Shown: positions 1 to 9,301, counted from the stretch's first letter. The stretch: 64,000 nt of DNA from Corynebacterium ciconiae DSM 44920 (GCF_030440575.1 NZ_CP047189.1:248001-312000), one strand, 5' to 3'. Notes: generated from the letters alone by a model not told the origin. Made by a program: numbers and translations.

Positions 1-549
1 CGCGGCTGGTCGGTGAATGAGGCGATCGCCGCGGCGAGGTTGCTGGGCCCTTTGGAGTATATGGAGCAGCCGGTGGCCACCGTGGAAGAGATGGAGCAGC
101 TGCGCCGCTGGGTGGATGTGCCGATCGCTGCCGACGAAGCCATCCGCAAGGCCGAGGATCCCTATGAGATCGCCCGCCGCCGTGCCGCTGACTATGCGGT
201 GATCAAGGTCGCGCCGATGGGCGGGGTAGCCCAGGTGGAGAAGGTGGCCGAGTTCATGGCCCGCTACGGCATGGGCGTGACGATCGCATCGGCGCTCGAT
301 ACGGCGGTGGGGATGAATGCTGGGGTGGTGGCCGCCGCATGTGTCGCCCCTGAGCGGGCCGCCGGCTTAGCCACCAGTCAGCTTTTTGTGGAGGATGTGG
401 CCCCGCCTCGAGAGATCGTGGACGGGATGATCTCTACCGCTGCTGTCGCCCCAGATCCGGCGCGGGTGGAGGAGTTGGCTGCCCCGCCCGCGCGCCGGGA
501 TTGGTGGCTCAAGCGCATAGAGCAGTGCTGGTTAGAATTAGGGCTATGA
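1..549 (+). CDS. menC: o-succinylbenzoate synthase, C-terminal part (5' truncated by window)
   Basis: The reading frame is open from base 1, so the N-terminus lies outside the window; about 182 codons are visible. MenC dehydrates SHCHC to o-succinylbenzoate in cytoplasmic menaquinone synthesis and belongs to the enolase superfamily. The visible part has the second half of the barrel: LEYMEQPV (the E-Q-P strand end), PIAADEAIR (the D-E metal-ligand strand), and DYAVIKVAPMGGV (the catalytic Lys strand). The last line of support is context: menD starts inside its stop codon (ATGA overlap), as in other actinobacterial men loci. A muconate-cycloisomerase-like paralogue is excluded mainly by that context. 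Confidence 0.93.
   Translation, partial: RGWSVNEAIAAARLLGPLEYMEQPVATVEEMEQLRRWVDVPIAADEAIRKAEDPYEIARRRAADYAVIKVAPMGGVAQVEKVAEFMARYGMGVTIASALDTAVGMNAGVVAAACVAPERAAGLATSQLFVEDVAPPREIVDGMISTAAVAPDPARVEELAAPPARRDWWLKRIEQCWLELGL
533..538 (+). promoter_or_regulatory. -10 element (TAGAAT) for leaderless menD
   Basis: TAGAAT fits TANNNT and ends 7 nt before the menD ATG, so transcription would start at or next to the start codon. It lies inside the menC 3' end. No good -35 box is seen. This is an inference from spacing. Confidence 0.4.
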
Positions 550-2165
550 CATCTTGGGACACCGCGCGCGCCATTGTTGAAGAACTCGCTTCGAGCTGCA
601 GTGATGTGGTGGTGTGCCCAGGGTCGAGGAATGCTCCTTTGTCCATGGCGCTGGCCGCGGCAGAGGGGCTGCGGTTGCATGTGCGTCTCGATGAGCGCGA
701 TGCGGCCTTCACTGCGCTCGGCATGGCGCGGGTGACTGGGACGGTGGTGCCGGTGGTGATGACCTCCGGCACGGCCGTGGCCAATTGCCTGCCGGCGATG
801 ATTGAGGCGCACCATGCGGATATTCCGTTAGCGATTGTCTCCGCGGATCGCCCGGTGCGGCTGGTGGGCACCGGCGCCAGCCAGACCATCACCCAGCAGG
901 GACTTTTTTCCACTGTCACTCCCACGGTGTCGATCGCCGAAGCCAGCCGTCCCGAGACGGCGCGCGCTACGCTGCGACGCGCACTGGCGGAGCATCGCCA
1001 GGCACACATCAACGTGGCTTTCGATACCCCCCTGGTGCCGGAGGTGCCGCTTGAGCCGGTGGCGGTGGGGCAGAAGGTGGCGTCGATAAGCCCCAAGCCG
1101 CGCGACTGGGGTGAGGTTGCGGTGGATCTCAGCGCCCAGGTGCTGGTGATTGCCGGCGATGGCGCGTGGACGGTGGAGGGGTTGGAGGATGTTCCCACCA
1201 TTGCCGAGCCGAGCGCACCGGCGCCTTTCCACCCAGTGCATCCTTTGGCGGCGAATGTGCTGCTCAGTGGGGTGGACATCGCTCGTCCCGAGCACATCAT
1301 TATTGTCGGGCATCCGACGCTGCACCGCGATGTGCTGGCCCTGATGCGGCTGGGGGTGCGCACCACGGTGCTCACCCGCGGCGATAGCTACACCGACCCG
1401 TGGGGTACGGCCACCGAGGTGGCCAGCAGCGTCCGTGTCAGCGGCGAGCTGAACCACACATGGCTGGAGCTTATCGACGCTGCCTCCACCCGTGCCGCCG
1501 ATGCGGTGCGCGATACCCTTGCCGAGGACGATCTCGGCTTCACTGGGCTGCACGCCGCCGCCACGGTGGCCGACACCCTCGAGGTGGGCGATGGTTTCTT
1601 CGTCGGAGCCTCCAATCCCGTGCGCGACGCCAGCCTAGTGGGGCTGCCCTTCGATGGGGTAGATACCTATTCCCCCCGCGGCACCGCGGGCATCGATGGC
1701 TCTATTGCCCAGGCGGTAGGGGTAGCTGTAGCCCGCCAGCATCAGCAGGCGGATGCTGTGCGCGCCCCGCGGACGGTGGCGCTGCTGGGGGATGTCACTT
1801 TCCTGCACGATATCGGCGGATTGTTGCTCCCCGCCGGCTCGCCGCGGCCGGAGAACCTCACCATCGTGGTGGCCAACGATAATGGCGGCGGGATCTTCGA
1901 AACTCTCGAGCAGGGCGCGAGCGCTCACCGCGAGATTTTCGACACCGCCTTCGGCACCCCGCACAATGCCGATCTGGAGGGACTGTGCGTCGGCTATGGG
2001 GTGGCCCACCGGCGGGTCGAAACCCTGCCGGAGCTTATCGATGCGCTCGCCGAGAGCTGCGACTACGGCGTTGATGGCATTGAGGTGATCGAGGCCCGCA
2101 CCACCCGCGCCACCCGGCGCGAACTGCACCAACGCCTCAATGAGAAGGTGGCGTGGGAGAAATGA
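546..2165 (+). CDS. menD: 2-succinyl-5-enolpyruvyl-6-hydroxy-3-cyclohexene-1-carboxylate synthase (MenD)
   Basis: This ThDP-dependent enzyme joins isochorismate and 2-oxoglutarate (with decarboxylation) to give SEPHCHC, the first committed step to menaquinone. The 539-residue length suits the family. The N-terminal pyrimidine-binding domain carries VVVCPGSRNAPLS and the LDERDAAFTALGMAR segment with the conserved Glu. The C-terminal PP domain has the ThDP-binding stretch GDVTFLHDIGG followed about 25 residues later by ANDNGGGIF. The start at 546 overlaps the menC stop as ATGA. A longer frame from GTG 501 would add residues with no homology look, and a -10 box sits 7 nt upstream of 546, so the ATG is preferred. 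The next gene again overlaps by ATGA. Confidence 0.95.
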   Translation: MTSWDTARAIVEELASSCSDVVVCPGSRNAPLSMALAAAEGLRLHVRLDERDAAFTALGMARVTGTVVPVVMTSGTAVANCLPAMIEAHHADIPLAIVSADRPVRLVGTGASQTITQQGLFSTVTPTVSIAEASRPETARATLRRALAEHRQAHINVAFDTPLVPEVPLEPVAVGQKVASISPKPRDWGEVAVDLSAQVLVIAGDGAWTVEGLEDVPTIAEPSAPAPFHPVHPLAANVLLSGVDIARPEHIIIVGHPTLHRDVLALMRLGVRTTVLTRGDSYTDPWGTATEVASSVRVSGELNHTWLELIDAASTRAADAVRDTLAEDDLGFTGLHAAATVADTLEVGDGFFVGASNPVRDASLVGLPFDGVDTYSPRGTAGIDGSIAQAVGVAVARQHQQADAVRAPRTVALLGDVTFLHDIGGLLLPAGSPRPENLTIVVANDNGGGIFETLEQGASAHREIFDTAFGTPHNADLEGLCVGYGVAHRRVETLPELIDALAESCDYGVDGIEVIEARTTRATRRELHQRLNEKVAWEK

Positions 2166-2617
2166 TCGCCCGCCGCCTCCGCCAGCTTGTGATCGTGCTC
2201 TATAGCGCGGTGGTGCTCATGAGCATGGGCATGGTGGGTGCCGCCATCATGAACGATCACGCCATTTCCTCCAACCCTGGTCGCGCCCTAGCGCGGGTGA
2301 CCAATGAGGACTGGCTGCGCACCACCGTGGAGTTCCAAGATGAGCGCGGCATGTTTCACGTTCCGCCATCTGGGTTGCTTTATCCCTCCGATCTGGGAGT
2401 GGGGCAGCGGGTGTGGGTGAACTATTCTACCGATAACCCCAACTTGGTGAAGGTGGAAGGGCGCAACTGGACGCTGGCGATCATCCCCGCCCTGTCGGTG
2501 CTGAGCATCGCTACCGCGATCGGCGCGGGGCTGTGGTGGTTTATTGGGCATTCATCGAAAATTCGGACGCTCGACACCCTGAGCCAACCCGCACGGAAGA
2601 CGAGCACGGCACACTAA
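2162..2617 (+). CDS. DUF3592-type two-helix membrane protein
   Basis: This is a protein of about 151 residues between menD and mgtA, the position of Rv0556 in Mycobacterium tuberculosis. An N-terminal hydrophobic helix (about residues 7-29) is followed by an extracytoplasmic beta-rich part (TTVEFQDERGMFHVPP, GQRVWVNYSTDNPNLV) typical of DUF3592. A second helix follows (about 105-130) and then a short polar tail. The ATG at 2162 forms an ATGA overlap with the menD stop; GTG 2153 in the same frame is an alternative. The function is unknown. Conserved linkage to menD and mgtA suggests a membrane role, but nothing in the sequence shows catalysis. Confidence 0.8.
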   Translation: MIARRLRQLVIVLYSAVVLMSMGMVGAAIMNDHAISSNPGRALARVTNEDWLRTTVEFQDERGMFHVPPSGLLYPSDLGVGQRVWVNYSTDNPNLVKVEGRNWTLAIIPALSVLSIATAIGAGLWWFIGHSSKIRTLDTLSQPARKTSTAH

Positions 2618-2622
2618 GCGGC

Positions 2623-3747
2623 ATGCGCATCGGAATAGTCGCGGAATCCTTCCTGCCCAACGTCAACGGAGTTAGCAACTCCATCCTTCGCATCCTGGAG
2701 CATATCGAGGGCACCCACGAGGCCATCGTGATCGCCCCAGGTGCGCGGGAGTTTCAAGAAGAGATCGCCAGTTATGCGGGCGCGCAGATCGTGCGGGTGC
2801 CCACCATCCGCATGCCCTTAATTAACTCTCTTCCCATCGGCGTGCCCGTCCCGGCCGTCACCCACGCCCTGCGTTCCTTTGCCCCCGACGTGATCCACCT
2901 GGCGTCGCCTTTCGTGCTCGGCGGCTATGCGTCCTTTTCTGCCCGCCAGCTTGGCATCCCCGCTGTGGCCGTCTACCAAACCGATGTGGCGGGCTTCGCC
3001 ACCACCTATCACCTCACCCCGTTGGCGGTGGCCGCCTGGGATTGGACGCGCATCATCCATAACCAGGCGGCGCGGACTCTCGCACCCTCCTCAGCCACCA
3101 TCGCCGAGCTGCAGGAGCATGGGGTGCAGCGGGTGCACCGCTGGGGTCGCGGTGTCGACGCCGAACTCTTCCACCCCCGTCGCCGCGATACAACGCTGCG
3201 CGCCGAATGGCTTAGCCACCGGCCCGGGGCGCGCTACGTGGTGGGCTTTGTCGGCCGGCTCGCCGCAGAGAAGGGAGTCCAACGCCTGCAGGCGCTCGCC
3301 CACCGCGAGGATGTGCAGCTCGTGATCGTCGGCGATGGCCCCGAGCGCGCCGCCCTCGGCGCCCACCTACCCCAAGCCATCTTCACCGGGGCGCTGTCAG
3401 GCACGGCGCTGGCGCGGGCCTATGCCAGCATGGATGTGTTTGTCCACCCCGGTGAGTTCGAAACCTTCTGCCAAACCATCCAAGAAGCCCAAGCCAGCGG
3501 GGTGCCCACCATTGCTCCCCGCGCCGGCGGGCCCATCGATCTCATCACCGATGGCTACAACGGCTATCTGCTCGACGTCGACGGTTTCAGTAACCAGCTC
3601 GAGCAGGCCGTTGACCGCTGCCTCATGCACCTGCCCACTCTGCGGGATGATGCCCGCCGTTCCGTCGAGCCGCGCACCTGGGCGGCGGTGGTGGATCAAC
3701 TCCTCGAGCACTACGAGCAGGCCATCCATTCCCCCGCCCGCCGCTAG
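2623..3747 (+). CDS. mgtA: GT4 glycosyltransferase, MgtA-type glucuronosyl-diacylglycerol mannosyltransferase
   Basis: This 374-residue GT-B (family 4) glycosyltransferase works at the inner face of the membrane. The N-terminal acceptor domain opens with MRIGIVAESFLPNVNGVSNS. The C-terminal nucleotide-sugar domain has VVGFVGRLAAEKGV, VIVGDGPER and the E-x7-E motif in GEFETFCQTIQEAQASG. The position between menD and menG matches Rv0557 and its C. glutamicum counterpart, which mannosylate GlcA-diacylglycerol. That specific substrate is inferred from synteny. The start is ATG 2623, 5 bases after the preceding stop. An upstream in-frame GTG (2533) lies inside the preceding gene and gives an unlikely leader. 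The mannosyltransferase fold is secure; the donor and acceptor are less so. Confidence 0.87.
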   Translation: MRIGIVAESFLPNVNGVSNSILRILEHIEGTHEAIVIAPGAREFQEEIASYAGAQIVRVPTIRMPLINSLPIGVPVPAVTHALRSFAPDVIHLASPFVLGGYASFSARQLGIPAVAVYQTDVAGFATTYHLTPLAVAAWDWTRIIHNQAARTLAPSSATIAELQEHGVQRVHRWGRGVDAELFHPRRRDTTLRAEWLSHRPGARYVVGFVGRLAAEKGVQRLQALAHREDVQLVIVGDGPERAALGAHLPQAIFTGALSGTALARAYASMDVFVHPGEFETFCQTIQEAQASGVPTIAPRAGGPIDLITDGYNGYLLDVDGFSNQLEQAVDRCLMHLPTLRDDARRSVEPRTWAAVVDQLLEHYEQAIHSPARR

Positions 3748-3793
3748 CGGGGCGCACGCTAGCTCCCCACACAGAACACTAGGGCTGCTCGGG

Positions 3794-3799
3794 TAAGCT
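3794..3799 (+). promoter_or_regulatory. -10 element (TAAGCT) for leaderless menG
   Basis: TAAGCT fits TANNNT and ends 8 nt before the GTG start. There is no ribosome-binding site, so a leaderless transcript is likely. Confidence 0.42.
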
Positions 3800-3807
3800 C
3801 TGCAGGC

Positions 3808-4506
3808 GTGGTAAAGGCAAATCTGGACAAGCAGCCCAAAGACGTCGCGCGCATGTTTGATGACGTAGGTAAAAACTACGACATCACCAACACCGTGCTC
3901 TCCTTCGGCCAAGACCGGCACTGGCGTAGCCGCACCCGTGAGCGGTTAAACCTCCAGCCTGGGGAAAAGGTGCTGGATCTCGCGGCGGGAACCGCCGTGT
4001 CCACCGTGGAGCTGAGCAAGTCCGGCGCATGGGTGGTGGCCTGCGACTTCTCCCAGGGAATGCTCAAGGCCGGCCATCGACGCGCGGTGCCCAAGGTCGT
4101 GGGCGATGGCATGCGTCTGCCTTTCCGCGATAACACCTTTGATGCCGTCACTATCAGCTTCGGCCTGCGCAATATCCACGACTATCGCGCTGGGCTGAAG
4201 GAAATGGCGCGCGTGACCAAACCGGGCGGCCGGCTCACCGTGGCCGAGTTTTCCACCCCCACCGTGCCGATCTTTGCCACCGTGTACAAGGAATATCTCA
4301 TGCGGGCACTGCCCGCTGTGGCGCGCGCCGTCTCCTCTAATCCGGAGGCCTATGAGTATCTGGCGGAATCGATCCGCGCCTGGCCCAACCAGGAAGAGCT
4401 AGCCGCCGCCATCATGAGCTCCGGCTGGAGCGAGTGCGGCTGGCAGAACCTCACCTTCGGCATCACTGCCCTGCATTCAGCCATCAAGCCCGCACACAGC
4501 GACTAG
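3808..4506 (+). CDS. menG: Demethylmenaquinone methyltransferase
   Basis: This class I SAM methyltransferase (232 aa) of the UbiE/MenG family methylates the naphthoquinone ring in the last ring step of menaquinone synthesis. It shows [16 protein letters not shown] near the N-terminus, SAM motif I as [15 protein letters not shown] (about residues 54-68), the [14 protein letters not shown] segment (UbiE signature) and [12 protein letters not shown]. The gene starts with GTG without a Shine-Dalgarno sequence but with a -10 box 8 nt upstream. Its stop codon interlocks with that of menJ on the other strand at the palindrome CTAG. Confidence 0.93.
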   Translation: MVKANLDKQPKDVARMFDDVGKNYDITNTVLSFGQDRHWRSRTRERLNLQPGEKVLDLAAGTAVSTVELSKSGAWVVACDFSQGMLKAGHRRAVPKVVGDGMRLPFRDNTFDAVTISFGLRNIHDYRAGLKEMARVTKPGGRLTVAEFSTPTVPIFATVYKEYLMRALPAVARAVSSNPEAYEYLAESIRAWPNQEELAAAIMSSGWSECGWQNLTFGITALHSAIKPAHSD

Positions 4507-5750
4507 TCCCATAGGGGAGTATCGTCCACCCAGCCCAGCGAACGCTGGGCGCCGTGCCACACCCGGGCCACCAGATCCCGATCCGAGTCGGTGATGAGGT
4601 TGCCCATGAGCCGCGCCGCAGCCGGCATCAGTACCCGGCCGCCGATTCCGCGCATCGCCACCGGCCCCGCCGCTGGCAAGAACTGCGGATAGGTGAGCAC
4701 GCGCGCCAACCGCCGCGCCAAGCGGAAACTCTCGCCATAGTGCTCGCGCAGCAACCGTGGCCATGCCTCGCGCACCCGCGAGGTATGCCCCATGAGCTCG
4801 ACGGCGAGCCGCGCCGACTCCATGCCATAGTCAATACCCTCGCCATTGAGGGGGTTGACGAGCGCGGCGGCGTCGCCCAGCAACATCCAGTTCGCACCAG
4901 CCACCGAGCTAATCGCCCCTCCCATCGGCAGCAGCGCCGAGGCGATCTCGCGCGAGGGCTCCAACTGCCAGTGCTCGCGCTGCTGCGCGGCATAGGACAG
5001 AAGCAGCTTCTTCGTGTTGATCTGGGCGGGACGGGCCGCTGTGGACAGCGCGCCACACCCAATATTCACCTCATCCGAACCGAGCGGGAAAATCCAGCCA
5101 TAGCCGGGCTGCAGGTGTCCCTGCTCATCGCGCAGCTCCACGTGGGAGTGCATCCACGGATCATCCCCGCGGGCAGTGGTGCAATAGGCGCGGGCAGCAA
5201 TGCCGTAGACCTGCTCGCGATGCCACTGCCGGCCCAGTTTCCGGCCGAAGGAGGACCGCACCCCATCGGCCACCAACACCATGCGCGGGCGCACCATACG
5301 GATTTCGCCGCCGTGGCGTACCTCCACCTGCTCGATCCGGCCCGCATAGAGCTGCGGGCTTAAAGCCTCGGCATTCTCCCAGGTGTCGACCCCATCCTGC
5401 TGCTGCGCATGGCGGAATAGCAGAGTGTCGAAGTCGCGGCGCTTCATCGCCGAGCCGAGGCGGCCGAATGTGCTCTCGGGCCACGGGGCCTGCACATCGC
5501 CGCCGTAGCCGTGCAGGAACAGGCCTTGGTTGCGGTAGCGAGAAGTCACCTGATGCGCGAGGTGGAGAGAATGCAGCTCCTTGATGGCGCGTGGGGTGAG
5601 GCCATCGCCGCAGGTCTTATCGCGGGGGAACGAGGCGGCGTCGATAAGCAACACCGATTGCCCCGCGTGGGCGGCATGATAGGCGGCGGCGGAGCCAGCG
5701 GGGCCCGCGCCCACGATCAGAACGTCTACAGCAACATCAGGATGAGCCAC
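4503..5750 (-). CDS. menJ: Menaquinone reductase / geranylgeranyl reductase family flavoprotein
   Basis: This FAD oxidoreductase of the geranylgeranyl-reductase family (415 aa) matches Rv0561c (MenJ), which saturates one isoprene of the menaquinone side chain. It has the N-terminal Rossmann motif [20 protein letters not shown] (about 8-27), [13 protein letters not shown] (about 45-57), and the second FAD site [18 protein letters not shown]. The start is GTG at 5750; no better start is seen nearby. It is convergent with menG (stops share CTAG) and divergent from the polyprenyl synthase, the same set as in mycobacteria. Substrate assignment rests on synteny. Confidence 0.88.
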   Translation of the reverse strand: MAHPDVAVDVLIVGAGPAGSAAAYHAAHAGQSVLLIDAASFPRDKTCGDGLTPRAIKELHSLHLAHQVTSRYRNQGLFLHGYGGDVQAPWPESTFGRLGSAMKRRDFDTLLFRHAQQQDGVDTWENAEALSPQLYAGRIEQVEVRHGGEIRMVRPRMVLVADGVRSSFGRKLGRQWHREQVYGIAARAYCTTARGDDPWMHSHVELRDEQGHLQPGYGWIFPLGSDEVNIGCGALSTAARPAQINTKKLLLSYAAQQREHWQLEPSREIASALLPMGGAISSVAGANWMLLGDAAALVNPLNGEGIDYGMESARLAVELMGHTSRVREAWPRLLREHYGESFRLARRLARVLTYPQFLPAAGPVAMRGIGGRVLMPAAARLMGNLITDSDRDLVARVWHGAQRSLGWVDDTPLWD

Positions 5751-5905
5751 GCACCTATTGTGGCATTGACGAGGCGTCGACTGTGGATAGCCCCCGAACG
5801 TAGACTACGGTTATCATCTGTAGATTAAAACCGCCTGAGAAGTGTGGACGTTCTGCTCTCAGAAACAGACTCACAGCAGCCAACGAAGGTCGAGGACAAC
5901 CAAGC

Positions 5906-6958
5906 ATGAGTAACGGTACAGCCGTCGGCTCGCAAGACAACGAGCACTGGGTGCAAGTCACCGCATCCCAAGGCTCGATTCCCCGTCTTGACTTGGGAGA
6001 CCCAGAGCTGAGCGCCTGGGTGGCAGAGAAGATGGACGAGATCGAGGAGCTCCTGCGCGGCGAAGTCGCCAGCGGCGCCGAGTTCGTCTCGGACAAGGTC
6101 TCGCACCTCTTTGAGGCCGGGGGCAAGCGATTCCGCCCCATGTTCGCCCTCCTTGCCTCCCAGTACGGCCCAGAACCTGGCAGCCTCAACGTGCAGCGCG
6201 CCGGGGCCATCGTGGAGATGACCCACTTGGCCACGCTGTATCACGATGACGTGATGGACGAGGCAGAGAAGCGTCGTGGCGCCGAATCCGCCAACCATCG
6301 CTGGAACAACTCCGTGGCGATCCTTGCCGGGGATATCCTGCTGGCCTATACCTCGCGAATGATGAGCCAGCTCGGCATCGAAACCGTGCGGCACTTCGCC
6401 ATCACCTTCGAACAGCTGGTGACCGGCCAGATGCGCGAAACGGTGGGCCCGCGCGGCGGTGACCCCGTGGAGCACTACCTCAACGTGATCCGTGAGAAGA
6501 CCGGTGTGCTCATCGCCGCCGCCGGCTATCTCGGGGCCTTGCACTCGGGGGCGGAGAAACACCACATCGCGGCTCTCGAGCGCTACGGCGAGGCTGTGGG
6601 CATGGTGTTTCAGATCGTGGATGACATCATCGACATCTTCTCCGACTCCAGCCAGTCCGGAAAAACCCCAGGCACCGACCTGCGCGAGGGAGTATTCACG
6701 CTGCCGGTGCTCTACGCCCTGCGCGAAGAGGGCGAAGTGGGAGATGAGCTCCGCGCCCGCGTCACCGGCCCTGTGGCTGAGGAGGACGTGCCGGAGATCA
6801 TCGCCCTGCTCGAGCGCTCCGGCGGCCGCCAGCGTGCCAAGGAAGACATCGACCGCTACCTCGCCGAGGCGGAGAGCGCCTTGGCTGAGCTGCCGCAGAA
6901 CACCGTCACCGAGGCGCTGCGCACCCTTGCTCAGCTCACCGCCGGGCGAGTGGGCTAA
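5906..6958 (+). CDS. Long-chain (E)-polyprenyl diphosphate synthase
   Basis: This trans-prenyl transferase (350 aa) probably makes the menaquinone side chain. The first Asp-rich motif is DDVMDE (residues 114-119) and the second is DDIID (239-243), both intact. KRFRPM (75-80), the allylic diphosphate-binding region, is present. The position next to menJ matches GrcC1 (Rv0562). A small residue pattern upstream of the first Asp motif (HLATLYHDD) suits long-chain products, but chain length cannot be read directly. The N-terminal 30 residues are family-variable. The ATG at 5906 is the only reasonable start. Confidence 0.9.
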   Translation: MSNGTAVGSQDNEHWVQVTASQGSIPRLDLGDPELSAWVAEKMDEIEELLRGEVASGAEFVSDKVSHLFEAGGKRFRPMFALLASQYGPEPGSLNVQRAGAIVEMTHLATLYHDDVMDEAEKRRGAESANHRWNNSVAILAGDILLAYTSRMMSQLGIETVRHFAITFEQLVTGQMRETVGPRGGDPVEHYLNVIREKTGVLIAAAGYLGALHSGAEKHHIAALERYGEAVGMVFQIVDDIIDIFSDSSQSGKTPGTDLREGVFTLPVLYALREEGEVGDELRARVTGPVAEEDVPEIIALLERSGGRQRAKEDIDRYLAEAESALAELPQNTVTEALRTLAQLTAGRVG

Positions 6959-6978
6959 GGGCCATACCTATCCTACTC

Positions 6979-6996
6979 GCTGCGGAAATCCGCAGC
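6979..6996 (+). terminator. Short hairpin after polyprenyl synthase
   Basis: GCTGCGG/CCGCAGC form a perfect 7-bp stem with a 4-nt loop 20 bases past the stop. There is no clear T-run, so termination is tentative. Confidence 0.35.
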
Positions 6997-7063
6997 TTAG
7001 GCGGACGATTTGCTTAAACATATAGGGCGTCTAGTAGAGTAAGTCACCGCACCAAGCGTGCAC

Positions 7064-7148
7064 GCCAGGTTGCCCGAGCGGCCAAAGGGAGCGGACTGTA
7101 AATCCGCCGGCATTGCCTTCAATGGTTCGAATCCATTACCTGGCACCA
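7064..7148 (+). tRNA. tRNA-Tyr (GTA), with encoded CCA
   Basis: The acceptor stem GCCAGGT pairs with ACCTGGC (7138-7144). The discriminator is A7145 and CCA is encoded at 7146-7148. The anticodon stem GCGGA/TCCGC holds the loop CTGTAAA, giving anticodon GTA. A long variable arm (class II) is present, as expected for bacterial tRNA-Tyr. Confidence 0.96.
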
Positions 7149-7152
7149 CACA

Positions 7153-7193
7153 CCCGAGGATCATCCCCCTAAAGGGGAGGGCCTCGGGTTTTT
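7153..7193 (+). terminator. Rho-independent terminator after tRNA-Tyr
   Basis: CCCGAGG pairs with CCTCGGG (7182-7188), followed directly by TTTTT. An inner stem CCCC/GGGG strengthens it. Confidence 0.85.
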
Positions 7194-7324
7194 GCATGCT
7201 TTGATGTCGCGCGGTGGGGGCAGGGCGGCTGGGGGTAGGTGCTCGAGTGCGAGGAGCACGGTGTAGCCCTGTGGGCTATAAAGGGGCCATGCGAGGGCGG
7301 AAAAAGACGGGTTGAGATGCAGAT

Positions 7325-7354
7325 TTGTGTTCTTTCATGGCTTCGGGTTAATCT
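7325..7354 (+). promoter_or_regulatory. Candidate promoter for tRNA-Thr/tRNA-Met
   Basis: TTGTGT (7325-7330), an 18-nt spacer and TAATCT (7349-7354) lie about 60 nt before tRNA-Thr in a gene-free stretch (7194-7416) where nothing else is recognisable. Confidence 0.35.
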
Positions 7355-7416
7355 TCTTAAGGCTTCAACGGAACGGGCACTGCGAAACGCAGTCCAGTTC
7401 CTATAAGGGAAGCTAA

Positions 7417-7489
7417 GCCCCCTTAGCTCAGTCGGCAGAGCGTTTCCATGGTAAGGAAAAGGTCGACAGTTCGATTCTGTCAGGGGGCT
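7417..7489 (+). tRNA. tRNA-Thr (GGT)
   Basis: The acceptor stem GCCCCCT pairs with AGGGGGC (7482-7488), with discriminator T7489. The anticodon stem TTTCC/GGAAA has loop ATGGTAA, giving GGT. The T-arm GACAG-TTCGATT-CTGTC is intact. CCA is not encoded. Confidence 0.95.
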
Positions 7490-7539
7490 CTGTTCATTTA
7501 TATAGCCGCTCCAGCTTGTGGGTGGTTGTACATGAATGG

Positions 7540-7613
7540 GGCGGTTTAGCTCAGTTGGTGAGAGCGCACGACTCATAATCGTGAGGTCCCGAGTTCGAGT
7601 CTCGGAACCGCTA
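7540..7613 (+). tRNA. tRNA-Met (CAT)
   Basis: The acceptor stem GGCGGTT pairs with AACCGCT (7606-7612) with a G-U first pair, and the discriminator is A7613. The anticodon stem CACGA/TCGTG has loop CTCATAA, giving CAT. The G-U 1:72 pair and the lack of the three G-C anticodon-stem pairs of initiators argue for elongator Met. An Ile-lysidine type is less likely. Confidence 0.93.
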
Positions 7614-7687
7614 CTGCACACCGCATGATAAGGCCGAGCCGAAATCTTCGGTTGGGCCTTATTTCGTGTGTGTGGCCGCGAGGTGTC

Positions 7688-7716
7688 TTTACTTCCCGCG
7701 TGGAAGTCATTACAGT
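7688..7716 (+). promoter_or_regulatory. Promoter for tRNA-Trp-secE
   Basis: TTTACT (7688-7693), a 17-nt spacer and TACAGT (7711-7716) lie about 58 nt before tRNA-Trp. secE follows the tRNA by only 34 nt, so the two are probably transcribed together. Confidence 0.5.
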
Positions 7717-7774
7717 GAGCGGCAGTGTTGCGCAGAGGCTGCTTATTCATGGTGGCGGACGCGGCAGCGCGCCA

Positions 7775-7847
<73 letters not shown>

Positions 7848-7881
7848 CAAGTACTTTTAGAAAGTCGTATCGAGGAGAAAC

Positions 7882-8196
7882 GTGGCAGACGATCTCACAT
7901 CGAGCGCGCGGCCCACGGGCAAGCGTCAGCTCACCGGCGTAAGCACTACCTCGAGCGAGTCTTACTCCTCCAAGCGGGCAGTGGCCACCCAGGATGCGGA
8001 CGACCGCCCTGGTGGAGGCCCCACACGCTTCGTTCCTGAAGTAGTGGAGGAAATGAAGAAGGTCATTTGGCCGACCTCCAAGCAGATGGTGAACTACACG
8101 CTCATCGTCTTCGGATTCCTCATCGTGATGACACTGCTCGTTTGGGGCATCGACATTCTGGCCTCTCGGGGAGTTGACCTAGTTCTTAACCCTTAA
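7882..8196 (+). CDS. secE: Preprotein translocase subunit SecE
   Basis: SecE (104 aa) stabilises SecY in the Sec translocon. A polar N-terminal half (about 45 residues, typical of actinobacterial SecE) is followed by the family signature RFVPEVVEEMKKVIWPTSKQ (residues 49-68), an amphipathic helix lying on the membrane. One transmembrane helix follows (YTLIVFGFLIVMTLLVWGI). The GTG start at 7882 is preceded by AGGAG. It sits between tRNA-Trp and nusG. Confidence 0.95.
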   Translation: MADDLTSSARPTGKRQLTGVSTTSSESYSSKRAVATQDADDRPGGGPTRFVPEVVEEMKKVIWPTSKQMVNYTLIVFGFLIVMTLLVWGIDILASRGVDLVLNP

Positions 8197-8220
8197 CTAG
8201 GATGAATCTCATAGCTTTTA

Positions 8221-8258
8221 CCCGCCTTAGCCACTAGCGCCAAGGCGGGACTTTTATT
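8221..8258 (+). terminator. Terminator between secE and nusG
   Basis: CCCGCCTT (8221-8228) pairs with AAGGCGGG (8242-8249), followed by ACTTTTATT. It would separate or attenuate secE from nusG. Confidence 0.7.
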
Positions 8259-8359
8259 GCCTGTACCGCCCGCGCGGGGCTGCGCTCCACGGCGGCAATG
8301 AGAGCACGAAGCCGCTACACCTGTGAACCGACACTAGCTAGATTTCAAGCGAGGACGAT

Positions 8360-9289
8360 ATGAGCGAGAACATCGAGAACACCACCGGTGCCGCCCCGGA
8401 GGCTGAAGACACCGCCACCGAGAACGTGGGCGCCGCCGCGGAGGGTGCCGCTACCTCTTTCGAGACCGCCGCCCAGGCCGCAACCGCCGCCCAGGCCGCC
8501 GAGGAGCGCCTCGAGAACCAGGCTGAGGAGAGCGCCGAGGAGCGGGCCGCCGCCGAAAAGGAGGGCGTGGAGGATGCGCTCAACGCCGATGTGGCCGTGG
8601 CCGACCAAGCCGCCGCTGAAAGCGATAATTCCCTGGCTGAGTACAAGGCTCGGCTGCGCAAGTTCATCCGCGAGCTGAAGAAGAAGCCGGGCCAGTGGTA
8701 CATCATTCAGTGCTACTCCGGCTACGAGAACAAGGTGAAGACCAACCTGGACATGCGCGCCCAGACTCTCGAGGTGGAGGACTCTATCTACGAGGTCGTC
8801 GTCCCCATCGAAGAGGTCGTGGAGATCCGCGATGGTCAGCGCAAGCGCGTCAAGCGCAAGCTGCTGCCGGGCTATGTGCTGGTGCGTATGGACATTGATG
8901 ATCGCTCGTGGTCCGTGGTCCGTGAAACCCCGGGTGTTACCAGCTTCGTGGGTAATGAGGGGCACGCCACCCCGGTGAAGCACCGTGACGTGGCCAAGTT
9001 CCTGCTGCCGCAGGAGTCCACCCCGGTGGAGGGCGAGCAGGGCGAGCAGCCGGCCGCCTCCAAGGATGGCGAGCAGGTTGTGGCGCAGCCCAGCAAGAAG
9101 CAGGCCCCCGTGGAGGTGGACTACCAGGTGGGCGAGGCTGTCACCATCCTCACCGGTGCGCTGGCTACCGTCTCCGCCACGATCTCCGAGATCGACGCCG
9201 AAAACGGCAAGCTGCAGGCCCTGGTGTCTATCTTCGGCCGTGAAACCCCGGTGGAGCTCACCTTCGATCAGGTGGAAAAGGTCAACTAA
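8360..9289 (+). CDS. nusG: Transcription termination/antitermination protein NusG
   Basis: NusG (309 aa) bridges RNA polymerase to ribosome or Rho. The first ~95 residues form an acidic, Ala/Glu-rich low-complexity extension. The NGN domain then starts at [20 protein letters not shown] and contains [19 protein letters not shown] and [11 protein letters not shown]. After a charged linker of about 40 residues comes the C-terminal KOW domain ([25 protein letters not shown] ... [16 protein letters not shown]). The long N-terminal extension is common in actinobacterial NusG. The ATG at 8360 follows GAGGAC. Confidence 0.95.
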   Translation: MSENIENTTGAAPEAEDTATENVGAAAEGAATSFETAAQAATAAQAAEERLENQAEESAEERAAAEKEGVEDALNADVAVADQAAAESDNSLAEYKARLRKFIRELKKKPGQWYIIQCYSGYENKVKTNLDMRAQTLEVEDSIYEVVVPIEEVVEIRDGQRKRVKRKLLPGYVLVRMDIDDRSWSVVRETPGVTSFVGNEGHATPVKHRDVAKFLLPQESTPVEGEQGEQPAASKDGEQVVAQPSKKQAPVEVDYQVGEAVTILTGALATVSATISEIDAENGKLQALVSIFGRETPVELTFDQVEKVN

Positions 9290-9301
9290 CCACCCGCCAG
9301 C

